From: Hyphomicrobiales bacterium
GTDB taxonomy: Bacteria; Pseudomonadota; Alphaproteobacteria; Rhizobiales; GCA-2746425
Assembly (NCBI GenBank): GCA_002746425.1
Contig: NVXB01000069.1
Location: forward strand, 12,298 to 24,532
Length of the DNA stretch: 12,235 bases
Reading direction: 5' to 3'
The notes under the pieces were generated by a model that saw only the letters and a program-made list of their open reading frames with translations, searched no databases and was not told the origin of the DNA. Below are positions 1 to 6,446 of the stretch, piece after piece; positions within the stretch are counted from its first letter, which is position 1; each line of letters begins with the position of its first letter. Both the position numbers and the translations under genes were made by a program.

Positions 1-795
1 GAATTGCTGGGTAAACGCGTTATTGAACCTCCAAGCCAGGATGAACTTTTGCGCCTGGCAAGATTTGGCAGAAATGCGCATCGCTATTTGCCTAAAATAA
101 AATCCCGGCGGCGCAAACCGGCCCTGAAGGGCAAGCGGATTGATCTGCGGCGCACCATGAAAGATGCCCGCCGCCACTATGGCGAACCGTTCACCCTTCA
201 CTATACAATCGCGCCAGATATGATCAGATCGGTTGTCATTCTAATTGACATATCAGGGTCGATGAAGGGGTATACGAATGCCATATTGCGATTATCGCAC
301 ACGCTGGTGCATGTTAGTAACCGCGTCGAAGTTTTTTGTTTTGGCACCCGCCTGACCCGAATCACCCAAAAGCTGCGCCACAAAGATGTGGACACGGCGA
401 TGGCCAATTTATCAGATTCAGTGCTGGATTTCGATGGCGGTACGCGCATAGGTCCCTCCATTTTGCGGCTATTAGAAAATTCCCGCTTCATAAGCAGCAT
501 CCGCGGGGCCGTTACACTGGTGATGTCTGACGGGCTGGAGCGCGGCGACACCCAAGCCATGCAGAAGGCCGTAACGCGGCTTTCTCAGCTCAGCCACCGA
601 ATGATCTGGCTCAATCCCCTGGCAGCAGATCCGGCCTACCGGCCAGTCACCAGAGGCATGAAAGCCATACTACCCTCACTCGATGCCATTGAAAACGCTG
701 CGACTTTGGCCGCGTTGATCGAAGCCTTGCAAAAATTGCAGTCACTGGAATTAAAACCACGCGGCCTTGCGGCCCGGCAATATGATTTAACTTAG
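1..795 (+). CDS. VWA domain protein, CoxE-like (5' end outside window)
   Basis: The frame is open from the first base, so the N-terminus is missing; about 264 residues remain, and CoxE-like proteins are usually nearer 400. Counting from the TTG at base 4, a von Willebrand A domain begins near residue 75. It carries the MIDAS motif DISGSM (Asp82, Ser84, Ser86), a later GGT (Thr147) and SDG (Asp176), which together form the metal-binding site. The upstream basic segment (KSRRRKPALKGKRIDLRRTM) is typical of the linker before the VWA domain in this family. CoxE-like proteins work with MoxR-type AAA+ ATPases in maturation or metal insertion of enzymes such as CO dehydrogenase; no such partner is visible here, but it could lie upstream. 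The stop is 11 bases before the next gene, suggesting one transcript. The family call is firm; the substrate is unknown. Confidence 0.85.
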   Translation, partial: ELLGKRVIEPPSQDELLRLARFGRNAHRYLPKIKSRRRKPALKGKRIDLRRTMKDARRHYGEPFTLHYTIAPDMIRSVVILIDISGSMKGYTNAILRLSHTLVHVSNRVEVFCFGTRLTRITQKLRHKDVDTAMANLSDSVLDFDGGTRIGPSILRLLENSRFISSIRGAVTLVMSDGLERGDTQAMQKAVTRLSQLSHRMIWLNPLAADPAYRPVTRGMKAILPSLDAIENAATLAALIEALQKLQSLELKPRGLAARQYDLT

Positions 796-806
796 GAAGG
801 TCCATC

Positions 807-1700
807 ATGATCCCCATTATCGATGCCCATCACCATATTTGGCGCCAACAAGACCTGCCCTGGCTGCTCGGACCCATGGCCCCGCGTATTTTTGGCCCCT
901 ATGAGGATATTCGCCGAGACTATTCGGTGGCTGAATATAAAGCGGACATATCCACCTCCTATGTGGTCGGCTCGGTCTATGTGCAGGTCAACTGGGCACC
1001 AGACAAAGCGGTGGAAGAAGTGCGCTGGGTAGATGAAACCGCGCAGGAAGCTGGATGGCCCAACGCAATTGTTGGTTATGCCAATCTTTTAGCCGACAAT
1101 GCCTCTCAGATTTTAAAGGCACAGTCTGCATTCTCACGCATGCGCGGCATCCGCATGCAATTGCACTGGCATGAAAATGAGATGTACCGTTTTGCGCCAC
1201 AACCCGACCTTATGAAACAGCCCCAATTTCGTAAAAACCTCGCTTTGCTTCAAGATTATGGCTGGTCGTTTGATTTGCAGCTCTTCACATCGCAAATGGC
1301 AGACGGCGCTGAGCTCGCTCAGGAATTTCCGGGCATCACCTTTATTCTCCAGCACGCTGGCATGCATGAGGATACATCACCACAAGGCCGGCAAGTATGG
1401 CTGGAAGGCATGAAGCGGCTGGCTGAGTGCCCTAATGTGGTTAGTAAGCTCTCTGGCCTTGGCACCTTCATTCACGAGAACAATGACGATCACATCAAAG
1501 ATATCATTGACCAGACCATTGCTTTATTTGGTCCAGAACGCTGTTTGTTCGGTTCCAATTTTCCGATCGAAAAACTGTGGACTGGCTACGCCGCCCTCGT
1601 AACCTCTCACCGCAACGCGCTTGAGAGTTACTCAAATGACGTTCAGCGCGCCATTCTTCATGATAATGCGGCCCGGATTTATAACTTAGCGGAGAAATAA
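807..1700 (+). CDS. Amidohydrolase family protein (COG3618-type TIM-barrel hydrolase)
   Basis: This 297-residue protein is full length for the family. The N-terminus has the metal-binding pattern D-A-H-H-H (Asp6, His8, His10) on strand 1 of the barrel. A later conserved LQHAGM places His183, and FGSNFPIEK (250-255 region) occupies the position where most relatives have an Asp in GSDWP, so the usual catalytic Asp is replaced by Asn251. That substitution is seen in some family members but makes the mechanism less certain. Characterised relatives hydrolyse sugar lactones (L-fuconolactone, L-rhamnonolactone) or 2-pyrone-4,6-dicarboxylate; the sequence alone does not choose between them. AGGAAGG (793-799) is a strong ribosome-binding site 7 bases before the ATG. 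It overlaps the stop of the VWA gene, so the two genes are probably co-transcribed. The protein is cytoplasmic, with no signal peptide. Confidence 0.88.
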   Translation: MIPIIDAHHHIWRQQDLPWLLGPMAPRIFGPYEDIRRDYSVAEYKADISTSYVVGSVYVQVNWAPDKAVEEVRWVDETAQEAGWPNAIVGYANLLADNASQILKAQSAFSRMRGIRMQLHWHENEMYRFAPQPDLMKQPQFRKNLALLQDYGWSFDLQLFTSQMADGAELAQEFPGITFILQHAGMHEDTSPQGRQVWLEGMKRLAECPNVVSKLSGLGTFIHENNDDHIKDIIDQTIALFGPERCLFGSNFPIEKLWTGYAALVTSHRNALESYSNDVQRAILHDNAARIYNLAEK

Positions 1701-1865
1701 AAGGCGTGGGTAGGGTATGATTTCGCTGTTTGACCAGCATAAATACTATCTATAGCTGTAGGTATATGCAGGAATGACACCCTAAAAATAGCATTTTTCC
1801 AAAGAAGTCATCAATTTCCTTGTAACATGCTCCAATATTTTCTATGCAGTCGTTATCGACTTCAG

Positions 1866-1895
1866 TTGGACTATTTGGTCGCTAGGTTCTGTAAT
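1866..1895 (+). promoter_or_regulatory. Candidate sigma70-type promoter for the cold-shock gene
   Basis: TTGGAC (1866-1871) and TGTAAT (1890-1895) are separated by 18 bases. This would give an untranslated leader of about 100 nt before the cold-shock gene, in keeping with the long structured leaders of csp mRNAs. No terminator is evident after the amidohydrolase, and apart from this candidate I see no gene or other clear element in 1701-2000. Other weak hexamer pairs exist nearby (for example TTGTAA at 1820), so the choice is tentative. Confidence 0.3.
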
Positions 1896-2000
1896 ACAGG
1901 CGCAGCGTTCCTAACTCTCTACAAAATCGACAAATTGGGCTGACAATATCATCGAGTATGAGAGTGAGCCTGCGAATAAACTTGGATAAAGGATTTCATC

Positions 2001-2210
2001 ATGGAATCAGGAACTGTTAAATTTTATAATAATCAAAAAGGCTACGGCTTTATCGCTCCCGATAATGGCGGTGCCGATGTTTTTGTTCATGCAACTGCAC
2101 TTGAACGTGCTGGCATGTCAGATCTTGCGGATGGTCAGAAGGTATCTTTTGACACCGAAATCGACAGCCGCTCAGGCAAAACTGCAGTTTCTACAATTGC
2201 AGCTGCATAA
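2001..2210 (+). CDS. CspA-family cold-shock protein
   Basis: This 69-residue single cold-shock domain has the standard length for the family. The opening SGTVKFYNNQKGYGFIAPD contains the RNP1 core KGYGFI, and DVFVHATAL contains RNP2 (VFVH). These aromatic residues bind single-stranded RNA or DNA, and such proteins act as RNA chaperones in the cytoplasm. The start is set by AAAGGA (1988-1993), 7 bases before the ATG, and by the family-typical N-terminus. A strong terminator follows 16 bases after the stop, so the gene is monocistronic. Alphaproteobacteria carry several paralogues, so no specific csp symbol is assigned. Confidence 0.95.
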   Translation: MESGTVKFYNNQKGYGFIAPDNGGADVFVHATALERAGMSDLADGQKVSFDTEIDSRSGKTAVSTIAAA

Positions 2211-2226
2211 ATTGTGACTGTTATTA

Positions 2227-2259
2227 GGGGCCAAACTCATATGGGTTTGGCCCCTTTTT
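2227..2259 (+). terminator. Rho-independent terminator of the cold-shock gene
   Basis: A perfect 10-bp stem (GGGGCCAAAC, 2227-2236, with GTTTGGCCCC, 2245-2254) closes an 8-nt loop and is followed directly by five T residues. It lies 16 bases beyond the cold-shock stop codon. Confidence 0.93.
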
Positions 2260-2262
2260 ATT

Positions 2263-2853
2263 TGTAAAATTTTGCAAGAAATTTTTTATCCGACTGGCCA
2301 AGGCGAATTTCTCTGAACGCTTGGCGCGGATTTCGGGATCTGATGGACCAGTTCTACTTCATTGGTCGCTGTATGTTATACTTTGATGCAGCCGGACGTT
2401 TGTCAGCACACACTTAATAGCGATAAATCAAATCAGCAACTGCATGATTGCGGTTTTTGCGCGCGATAGTTTTGAAAACACAATGTGGCATCATTTTTCG
2501 CGTTTGCAGCGAAGGTACCGACATAATGTCGGTGAGGGGAAAACCATGCCTAAACGGATATTGAAGAATTGAATAGCTCGCAGCCAATATATTGGCCCTT
2601 TTAAGAGCAGGAAAATGGTGGAGCCAGACGGAGCCTCCTGCAAAATAATCAACATCAATAAAAACAGATACTTAGTGGTAATTCAGAGAATCAAATCGTA
2701 GTAGGTTTTCGTAGTAAATAGATGAGTTATGATTGTTAGCATATCATGCAACAAATGGATTTGATAAATGGGCTACTGATCCCTGACCAGACAGAAGAGC
2801 CGTTACCAATCAATTTGAACCGAATAAAATGTGGTTCATATTATGTATTGAAT
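2263..2853. other. Gene-poor junction between core genes and island
   Basis: No convincing long gene is present in these 590 bases. Visible items are a 24-codon ATG frame (2343-2417), part of an open stretch with plausible amino-acid composition; a hairpin ACCGACA/TGTCGGT (2517-2533); a short frame starting at 2546 after GAGGGGA that encodes only MPKRILKN before a stop; and the tRNA-like fragment at 2616-2640. The 24-codon and MPKR frames look like decayed or truncated gene ends. This is where composition changes and where island genes begin, so I read it as a junction of mixed debris. Confidence 0.45.
2616..2640 (-). other. tRNA-Ala 3'-end fragment, possible attachment-site scar
   Basis: Read on the minus strand, bases 2631-2616 give CCGTCTGGCTCCACCA. 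That is the acceptor and part of the T-arm, with encoded CCA, of alphaproteobacterial tRNA-Ala genes as I remember them. The preceding bases (2640-2632, CAGGAGGCT) resemble the 3' side of the anticodon stem of tRNA-Ala, but the intervening T-loop is missing, so no cloverleaf can form. Integrases often use the 3' end of tRNA genes as attB and leave such a copy at the far end of an island. Alternatives are a deleted tRNA pseudogene or chance similarity. Confidence 0.45.
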
Positions 2854-3375
2854 TTAATGGATCAGGTTATCAGGCAAGGGGATGGGAACATCGACACTAG
2901 ATAATTGTTCCAAAAGCTTTTTTGCATTGGCCAACCTTACTTTAGTGGATTTTTCAGGCTTGCGTTGAGCAGTTTCTTTCCAAGCATCATCATAGCCATC
3001 GCGAAATAGAAAAACTGCAGTTGCAGCCAACTCAAGCTCAATTGAGTCTGCTTCCACAGCAATGGAGGCCAGTAAGTGCCTAGGGTTGGCTTCAACAGTA
3101 TCTACGCCAGCGGCTACAGTGTATGTCGAATACATTGCACCCCAAGCGGTCTTATCTTGATGTTCAACTAAAGCGCCGAACAATGCCCCGAATTTTGCCG
3201 AAAAAGCCAACTGCTCACTAAACGGCCCATAGTGCTTGTACGCAAACCGAAAACTATTATCGAGGCCTGTCACCATTAGCAGGTAAGCAATTTTTTGAAG
3301 ACGAGTTCGTCCAACTATTTTGCCACCAGCATCACGAATAATATTCACGGCCTCATCGATTTTCACATCAGACAT
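2854..3375 (-). CDS. YwgA-like protein, partner of the HD hydrolase
   Basis: This 173-residue soluble protein has no signal peptide or membrane segment. Residues about 5-60 carry the pattern RTRLQKIAYLL (23-33) followed by FRFAYKHYGPFSEQL (42-56). This matches, from memory, the start of Bacillus YwgA (G-R-K-K-L-Q-K-x-x-Y-L-L, then FxxHxFGPYS) and resembles the SocA/Panacea-type antitoxin-associated fold. In Bacillus, ywgA lies beside ywfO, which encodes an HD phosphohydrolase; here the upstream gene is the same kind of enzyme. The start codon shares its A with the stop of the HD gene (TGATG), so translation is almost certainly coupled. Its biochemical role is unknown; I infer a regulator, adaptor or antitoxin for the HD enzyme. 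Confidence 0.7.
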   Translation of the reverse strand: MSDVKIDEAVNIIRDAGGKIVGRTRLQKIAYLLMVTGLDNSFRFAYKHYGPFSEQLAFSAKFGALFGALVEHQDKTAWGAMYSTYTVAAGVDTVEANPRHLLASIAVEADSIELELAATAVFLFRDGYDDAWKETAQRKPEKSTKVRLANAKKLLEQLSSVDVPIPLPDNLIH

Positions 3376-4769
3376 CAGTCAATCTCCCCTTTGACGATAC
3401 TGGTAATGGTTTTCAAAGCGTCATCGTCTGCCGAATCATAATAGACTCGGTTGAGAAAAAAAACACTTAACGATTTAACAATTTCGGAACGTTGGCTCAG
3501 TTCGATTAATTCACCACCTTCGGTACGGACATTGATTTGCTCCAATGGACCATTGCTACCCCCGCCAATTTTGTAAGGTGTGCGTTCCGCCACATCAGTA
3601 ATGATGCGGGGAATAACATCAGTTTGTTGGCTCTGCCATGCCTGTAATTTTAAAATTGCAGAGGCGCAGCGCTTTTCAATTTTTTCAACATTCTCTGGCC
3701 CTCCTTCATTATGAGGGTCGACCTCATGCTCCACAGTAGTTCGAATATCGAAGCACTTAAGAAGTTTACGGTTCAACAACCTACTCGAAAACTTTGAAAG
3801 TAATTTATCGTCAGCATCTTGAAGCAAATGAAGTGCTCCCCAAACGACGGTATCATCCAATTGCAAGGCGGTATCAATAGAATCAGGATTTTTCGCAAAC
3901 TTTATCAAGGGGTGATTTTGCGGCAAGCCGGTTTTATCTGCTGACCCTGCACCAGTTAACTCAACAATGCGAACCAGAAGTTCGATAAATAGTTTTTCTG
4001 CACCACGTGTGGCCTTATGAAAGTATATTGTCGGATATAATTGAAACAAGCCGAGAACGTATGCCTCGGCGGCTTGAATAGCCTTGGGGCCAATTACAAA
4101 AGTTGGCACTGCTCTTAACTCCGTATCATCAACCCCAGTCGCGACCTCGCCGATATCCAAATTTGCCAAAAGCCATGTGAGGTCAATTGCAGAATGTTTG
4201 CTCCCAGTCATCATACGATCACGCTGCATATAATCCAAACGATCTGCATCAAATTGGCTCGACACAACTGAGTTGTGGAGTGTAATTTTCCCTTCTTTTT
4301 TTATCATATTGGCAACATTGGCTGCAAAACCCGGCATGATGTCTTCGTTCAATATATCAGCGATCTCACCATTACGAATAAGTTCATCACTCATGACCTC
4401 ATGATCGGCAAGCTTGAGCCCAAGACGATCTCCTACAGATTCAAATGCATGGCTGAATGGACCATGACCGACGTCGTGAACCAGCGCTGCGGCAAGTGCA
4501 ATTTTTTCCTTAGTCTCATGGTCGCCCGGTGCCTTTTGGCGCACGATTTTCATTAGCTCCCTTGCCGTGTGGAAAACTCCAAGGCTGTGCGCGAACCGTG
4601 TATGAGTTGCGCCAGGATAGACAAGCTCAGAAAGCCCCAACTGTTTGATCCGTCGAAGTCGTTGGAAGGGTCTGCTCTGAATAATTTTCCAAGCGACTCC
4701 TTCAAGCTCATTATCCGTATTAAACTCGATGAGATTATGAACGGGGTCTCTTACACGCTGAATTGTCAA
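3375..4769 (-). CDS. HD-domain phosphohydrolase, SAMHD1/YwfO-like (putative dNTPase)
   Basis: This 464-residue protein opens with RVRDPVHNLI and then QRLRRIKQLGLSELVYPGA, both hallmarks of the SAMHD1/YwfO branch. The HD metal site is complete: His61 in THTRFAHSLGV, His98-Asp99 in ALVHDVGHGPFSH, and Asp176 in FDADRLDYMQRD. Characterised members hydrolyse dNTPs to deoxynucleosides and triphosphate, often under nucleotide control; the substrate here is inferred. The best start is TTG (4769-4767). No ATG precedes it in frame before a stop at about 4805, and the DPVHN motif begins 7 residues later, as in relatives. The gene is the first of a two-gene minus-strand unit with the YwgA-like protein, and is divergent from the retron-like operon. 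dNTPases of this type occur as anti-phage factors, which fits the neighbourhood. Confidence 0.85.
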   Translation of the reverse strand: MTIQRVRDPVHNLIEFNTDNELEGVAWKIIQSRPFQRLRRIKQLGLSELVYPGATHTRFAHSLGVFHTARELMKIVRQKAPGDHETKEKIALAAALVHDVGHGPFSHAFESVGDRLGLKLADHEVMSDELIRNGEIADILNEDIMPGFAANVANMIKKEGKITLHNSVVSSQFDADRLDYMQRDRMMTGSKHSAIDLTWLLANLDIGEVATGVDDTELRAVPTFVIGPKAIQAAEAYVLGLFQLYPTIYFHKATRGAEKLFIELLVRIVELTGAGSADKTGLPQNHPLIKFAKNPDSIDTALQLDDTVVWGALHLLQDADDKLLSKFSSRLLNRKLLKCFDIRTTVEHEVDPHNEGGPENVEKIEKRCASAILKLQAWQSQQTDVIPRIITDVAERTPYKIGGGSNGPLEQINVRTEGGELIELSQRSEIVKSLSVFFLNRVYYDSADDDALKTITSIVKGEID

Positions 4770-4984
4770 ATGTTCATCTTTTGTTCTAATTAGGGAATCA
4801 TTTCAAGTCAATACTAACTTTCCATCATTAGACTACAAGTGTAGCAAACAGATTTTCAACCAAGTTAATAGTGGGCCACAACGTGAATAGAGCTAACTGT
4901 ATAAGTAGAGGCAACTTGGGGGGGCATACAAATCGCGTGAAATTCTGCTTAATGTAATGTGCTGCAAGCTATTTTTGCTGGCCA
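4770..4984. promoter_or_regulatory. Divergent control region between HD gene and retron operon
   Basis: This spacer should hold promoters for both directions. On the minus strand TTGAAA (4859-4854) and TAGTCT (4835-4830), 18 bases apart, are a possible promoter for the HD gene. A dyad CTACA-AG-TGTAG (4833-4844) overlaps its -10 and could be an operator. For the plus-strand genes I see TATAAG (4900-4905) but no good -35. A run of seven G (4918-4924) lies upstream of the HEPN-like gene. All assignments are by eye and weak. Confidence 0.35.
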
Positions 4985-4990
4985 TTGGTA

Positions 4991-5557
4991 ATGATAGATT
5001 CTGCTGAGAATTGCGTTGTATGCGAACGGCACATGTTTCATGATGTCCATATGAGCACTGGTCAATACATGCACACAGTTGGGCATCACCTCCAAGTTAC
5101 GGCTGTTGCAGCAACGGCCAATGAAAAAGATGCATATGCTAGATCAGCCTACAACCGCTATTACTACGGTGCATTTTTGAATGCTAGGGATATGCTTAGT
5201 TCTCTTGATCCAGCATGGTCTTCTCTCGCGCATGCAAGCTATCCCCGTTTACTCAAGGGCCAAATACGCAAAGAAATAAGCCGCAAAAAGAATATTGCTA
5301 GACGAAATGGTGACATTGAATTGGTAGGCCGTACAGAGAAAGCTACACGTGCGGTCGACGAGTTGGCCAAAATTTTGAATACGGCATATAGCATTCGTGT
5401 CGTTGCAGATTATGAGCCTAACGAGGCGGTGACTTTCGGTCCAGACTTACGCTTTGCACTTCGCTCCGTTGACATTTCAGAGGCTCATGAGTGGGAAAGT
5501 CAAACACGGATACTTTGTAACAACGTGAAAGCTGTTTGGGATGAAATCCATGGATAA
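4991..5557 (+). CDS. HEPN-like protein, candidate retron effector
   Basis: The protein has 188 residues from the ATG; a TTG two codons upstream is also possible, and neither has a clear ribosome-binding site. The N-terminus has C-x2-C-x2-H-x3-H (Cys8, Cys11, His14, His17), perhaps a small zinc site. Residues 45-70 (ARSAYNRYYYGAFLNARDML) form an amphipathic helix of the kind that opens HEPN domains, and a later RVVADYEP (about 136-143) matches the conserved R-x2-ADY of HEPN-superfamily proteins. The ribonuclease signature R-x4-6-H is not obvious, so catalytic activity cannot be claimed. The 3' end overlaps the next gene, implying coupled synthesis in the order HEPN, winged helix, RNA, RT. The fold call is moderate; the role as the toxic or effector part is inferred from context. 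Confidence 0.55.
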   Translation: MIDSAENCVVCERHMFHDVHMSTGQYMHTVGHHLQVTAVAATANEKDAYARSAYNRYYYGAFLNARDMLSSLDPAWSSLAHASYPRLLKGQIRKEISRKKNIARRNGDIELVGRTEKATRAVDELAKILNTAYSIRVVADYEPNEAVTFGPDLRFALRSVDISEAHEWESQTRILCNNVKAVWDEIHG

Positions 5558-6275
5558 GGCAGTACAAATCGCTGAGAGTTTTCTGAAGCGGGGAATTGAG
5601 CTTGTAGGACCGGTGATAAAAAACCATGAAGGCAATAACCATATTGCCTTTGTCGCAGTTAGTATAGGCCGTGATGGAAAGCAGATACCCAATAATTATT
5701 CACTTTCGAAAGCTGAAAAAAGCATTGAAGAAAAATTCGGCGGTATCAGCATTGTCCTTATCAATAGCGGAGATCATAGTATATCGCTGAGCATAAAATC
5801 TCTGATATTTCGAAAATACATTGACGATGTACGTAATGTTTTCAGTGCCATAAACAACAATTTGGTTGATGTGTGGATTGAGCCCAAAAAAACTACTGGC
5901 AAAAAAAAATCAGATGAAATTCGAGAAAATATTGCCGGATTAATTGCACACTACGACCTCAAGCTGAATAAATTCATCAACCTATCTGAGCTAAACCTCC
6001 CTTCGGAAACAACCTGCGTTAACGTAATCCGGAAGATGTCGCCTGTTATGTTTTCAGACATTGTGAAAGAACTTGAAAAACGGCATTTCCAAATTCCAGA
6101 TGATTTATGGCTGGCAAAAATCCTTGACCGTTGGAGGAAAAACGGGATGATTTACCGAAAAAAAAATGGCCAATATATTATGACTGTATTCGGTCTTCGC
6201 GCACTCGGATCAGGTAAAAATCGCCGCAGCCCTGATGTGATTCGCGTGCTTGATATGGCTAGCCATAAAATATAG
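5541..6275 (+). CDS. Winged-helix-like accessory protein of the candidate retron
   Basis: This 244-residue protein is in a different frame from the preceding gene and overlaps it by 17 bases, or by 8 (ATGGATAA) if the ATG at 5550 is used. The N-terminal half (about 1-115) looks like a mixed alpha/beta domain with no motif I recognise. A basic linker (KKTTGKKKSDEIREN, about 117-130) follows. Residues about 155-215 have winged-helix character: FSDIVKELEKRHFQIP, then LAKILDRWRKNGMIYRKKNG, and a beta-wing QYIMTVFGLRAL. The tail is basic (GKNRRSPDV). I infer a nucleic-acid-binding protein that may sense msDNA or phage products, or control the HEPN-like protein. The last codons contain a perfect palindrome and a possible promoter for the RNA that follows. 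Confidence 0.6.
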   Translation: MKSMDKAVQIAESFLKRGIELVGPVIKNHEGNNHIAFVAVSIGRDGKQIPNNYSLSKAEKSIEEKFGGISIVLINSGDHSISLSIKSLIFRKYIDDVRNVFSAINNNLVDVWIEPKKTTGKKKSDEIRENIAGLIAHYDLKLNKFINLSELNLPSETTCVNVIRKMSPVMFSDIVKELEKRHFQIPDDLWLAKILDRWRKNGMIYRKKNGQYIMTVFGLRALGSGKNRRSPDVIRVLDMASHKI

Positions 6276-6276
6276 A
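6250..6276 (+). promoter_or_regulatory. Candidate retron RNA promoter with 14-bp palindromic operator
   Basis: TTGATA (6250-6255) and TATAGA (6271-6276) are 15 bases apart. Spacing is short, but a start about 7 bases beyond the -10 would fall at the first base of the a1 repeat (6284). Between the hexamers lies a perfect palindrome TATGGCTAGCCATA (6254-6267) within the last codons of the winged-helix gene. A repressor bound there would block the promoter. Promoter strength is uncertain; the palindrome itself is exact. Confidence 0.4.
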
Positions 6277-6283
6277 CTTGTAT

Positions 6284-6430
6284 TGTGGAGGTTTCGACGA
6301 GAGTGTGCATCATGCTCATTTGTTATGACTAATCACAGAAGGGTCCGCCATCTTCGGCGATGATCCTTCGAATCCTCACCGAAGATTGCGGTGCTTTTGA
6401 AAGTTGACTTTGCTAAATGAAACCTCCACA
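6284..6430 (+). ncRNA. Candidate retron msr-msd non-coding RNA
   Basis: A perfect 12-bp inverted repeat bounds this segment: a1 TGTGGAGGTTTC (6284-6295) and a2 GAAACCTCCACA (6419-6430). This is the defining architecture of retron RNA, in which a1 pairs with a2 and a G just after a1 primes reverse transcription; here G6296 (in GACGAGAG) sits where Ec86 has its branching G. A short msr-like hairpin occupies 6301-6317 (7 bp with wobble pairs, loop CAU). The msd-like long hairpin pairs CCGCCATCTTCGG (6345-6357) with CCGAAGATTGCGG (6379-6391), 12 of 13 pairs, with a 21-nt loop, and can extend outward past a small internal loop to about 6338/6398. It lies directly upstream of a retron-type RT, and total length (147 nt) is in the known range. 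The RNA boundaries and branch point are inferred. Confidence 0.78.
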
Positions 6431-6446
6431 CCCTTCTTCATTTAGC
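6412..6446 (+). promoter_or_regulatory. Start-codon-sequestering hairpin at the RT gene
   Basis: A perfect 10-bp inverted repeat, GCTAAATGAA (6412-6421) and TTCATTTAGC (6437-6446), encloses a 15-nt loop. The RT start codon (6417-6419) lies inside the left arm. Most of the a2 repeat lies in the loop, and its first three bases are in the stem. This fold and the a1:a2 helix therefore compete for 6419-6421. No good ribosome-binding site precedes the ATG, consistent with tightly limited RT translation. Confidence 0.55.

Noticed and set aside
201..560. Long minus-strand open frame inside the VWA gene
   Set aside because: It is antisense to a gene with clear MIDAS motifs, has no ribosome-binding site and no recognisable domain.
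2343..2417. 24-codon frame as a real small gene
   Set aside because: Composition is plausible, but there is no clear ribosome-binding site and I see no homology; more likely the end of a decayed gene.
6345..6391. Hairpin read as a terminator of the winged-helix gene
   Set aside because: No T run follows the stem (it is followed by TGCTTTTG), the loop is 21 nt, and it lies inside the a1/a2-bounded RNA.
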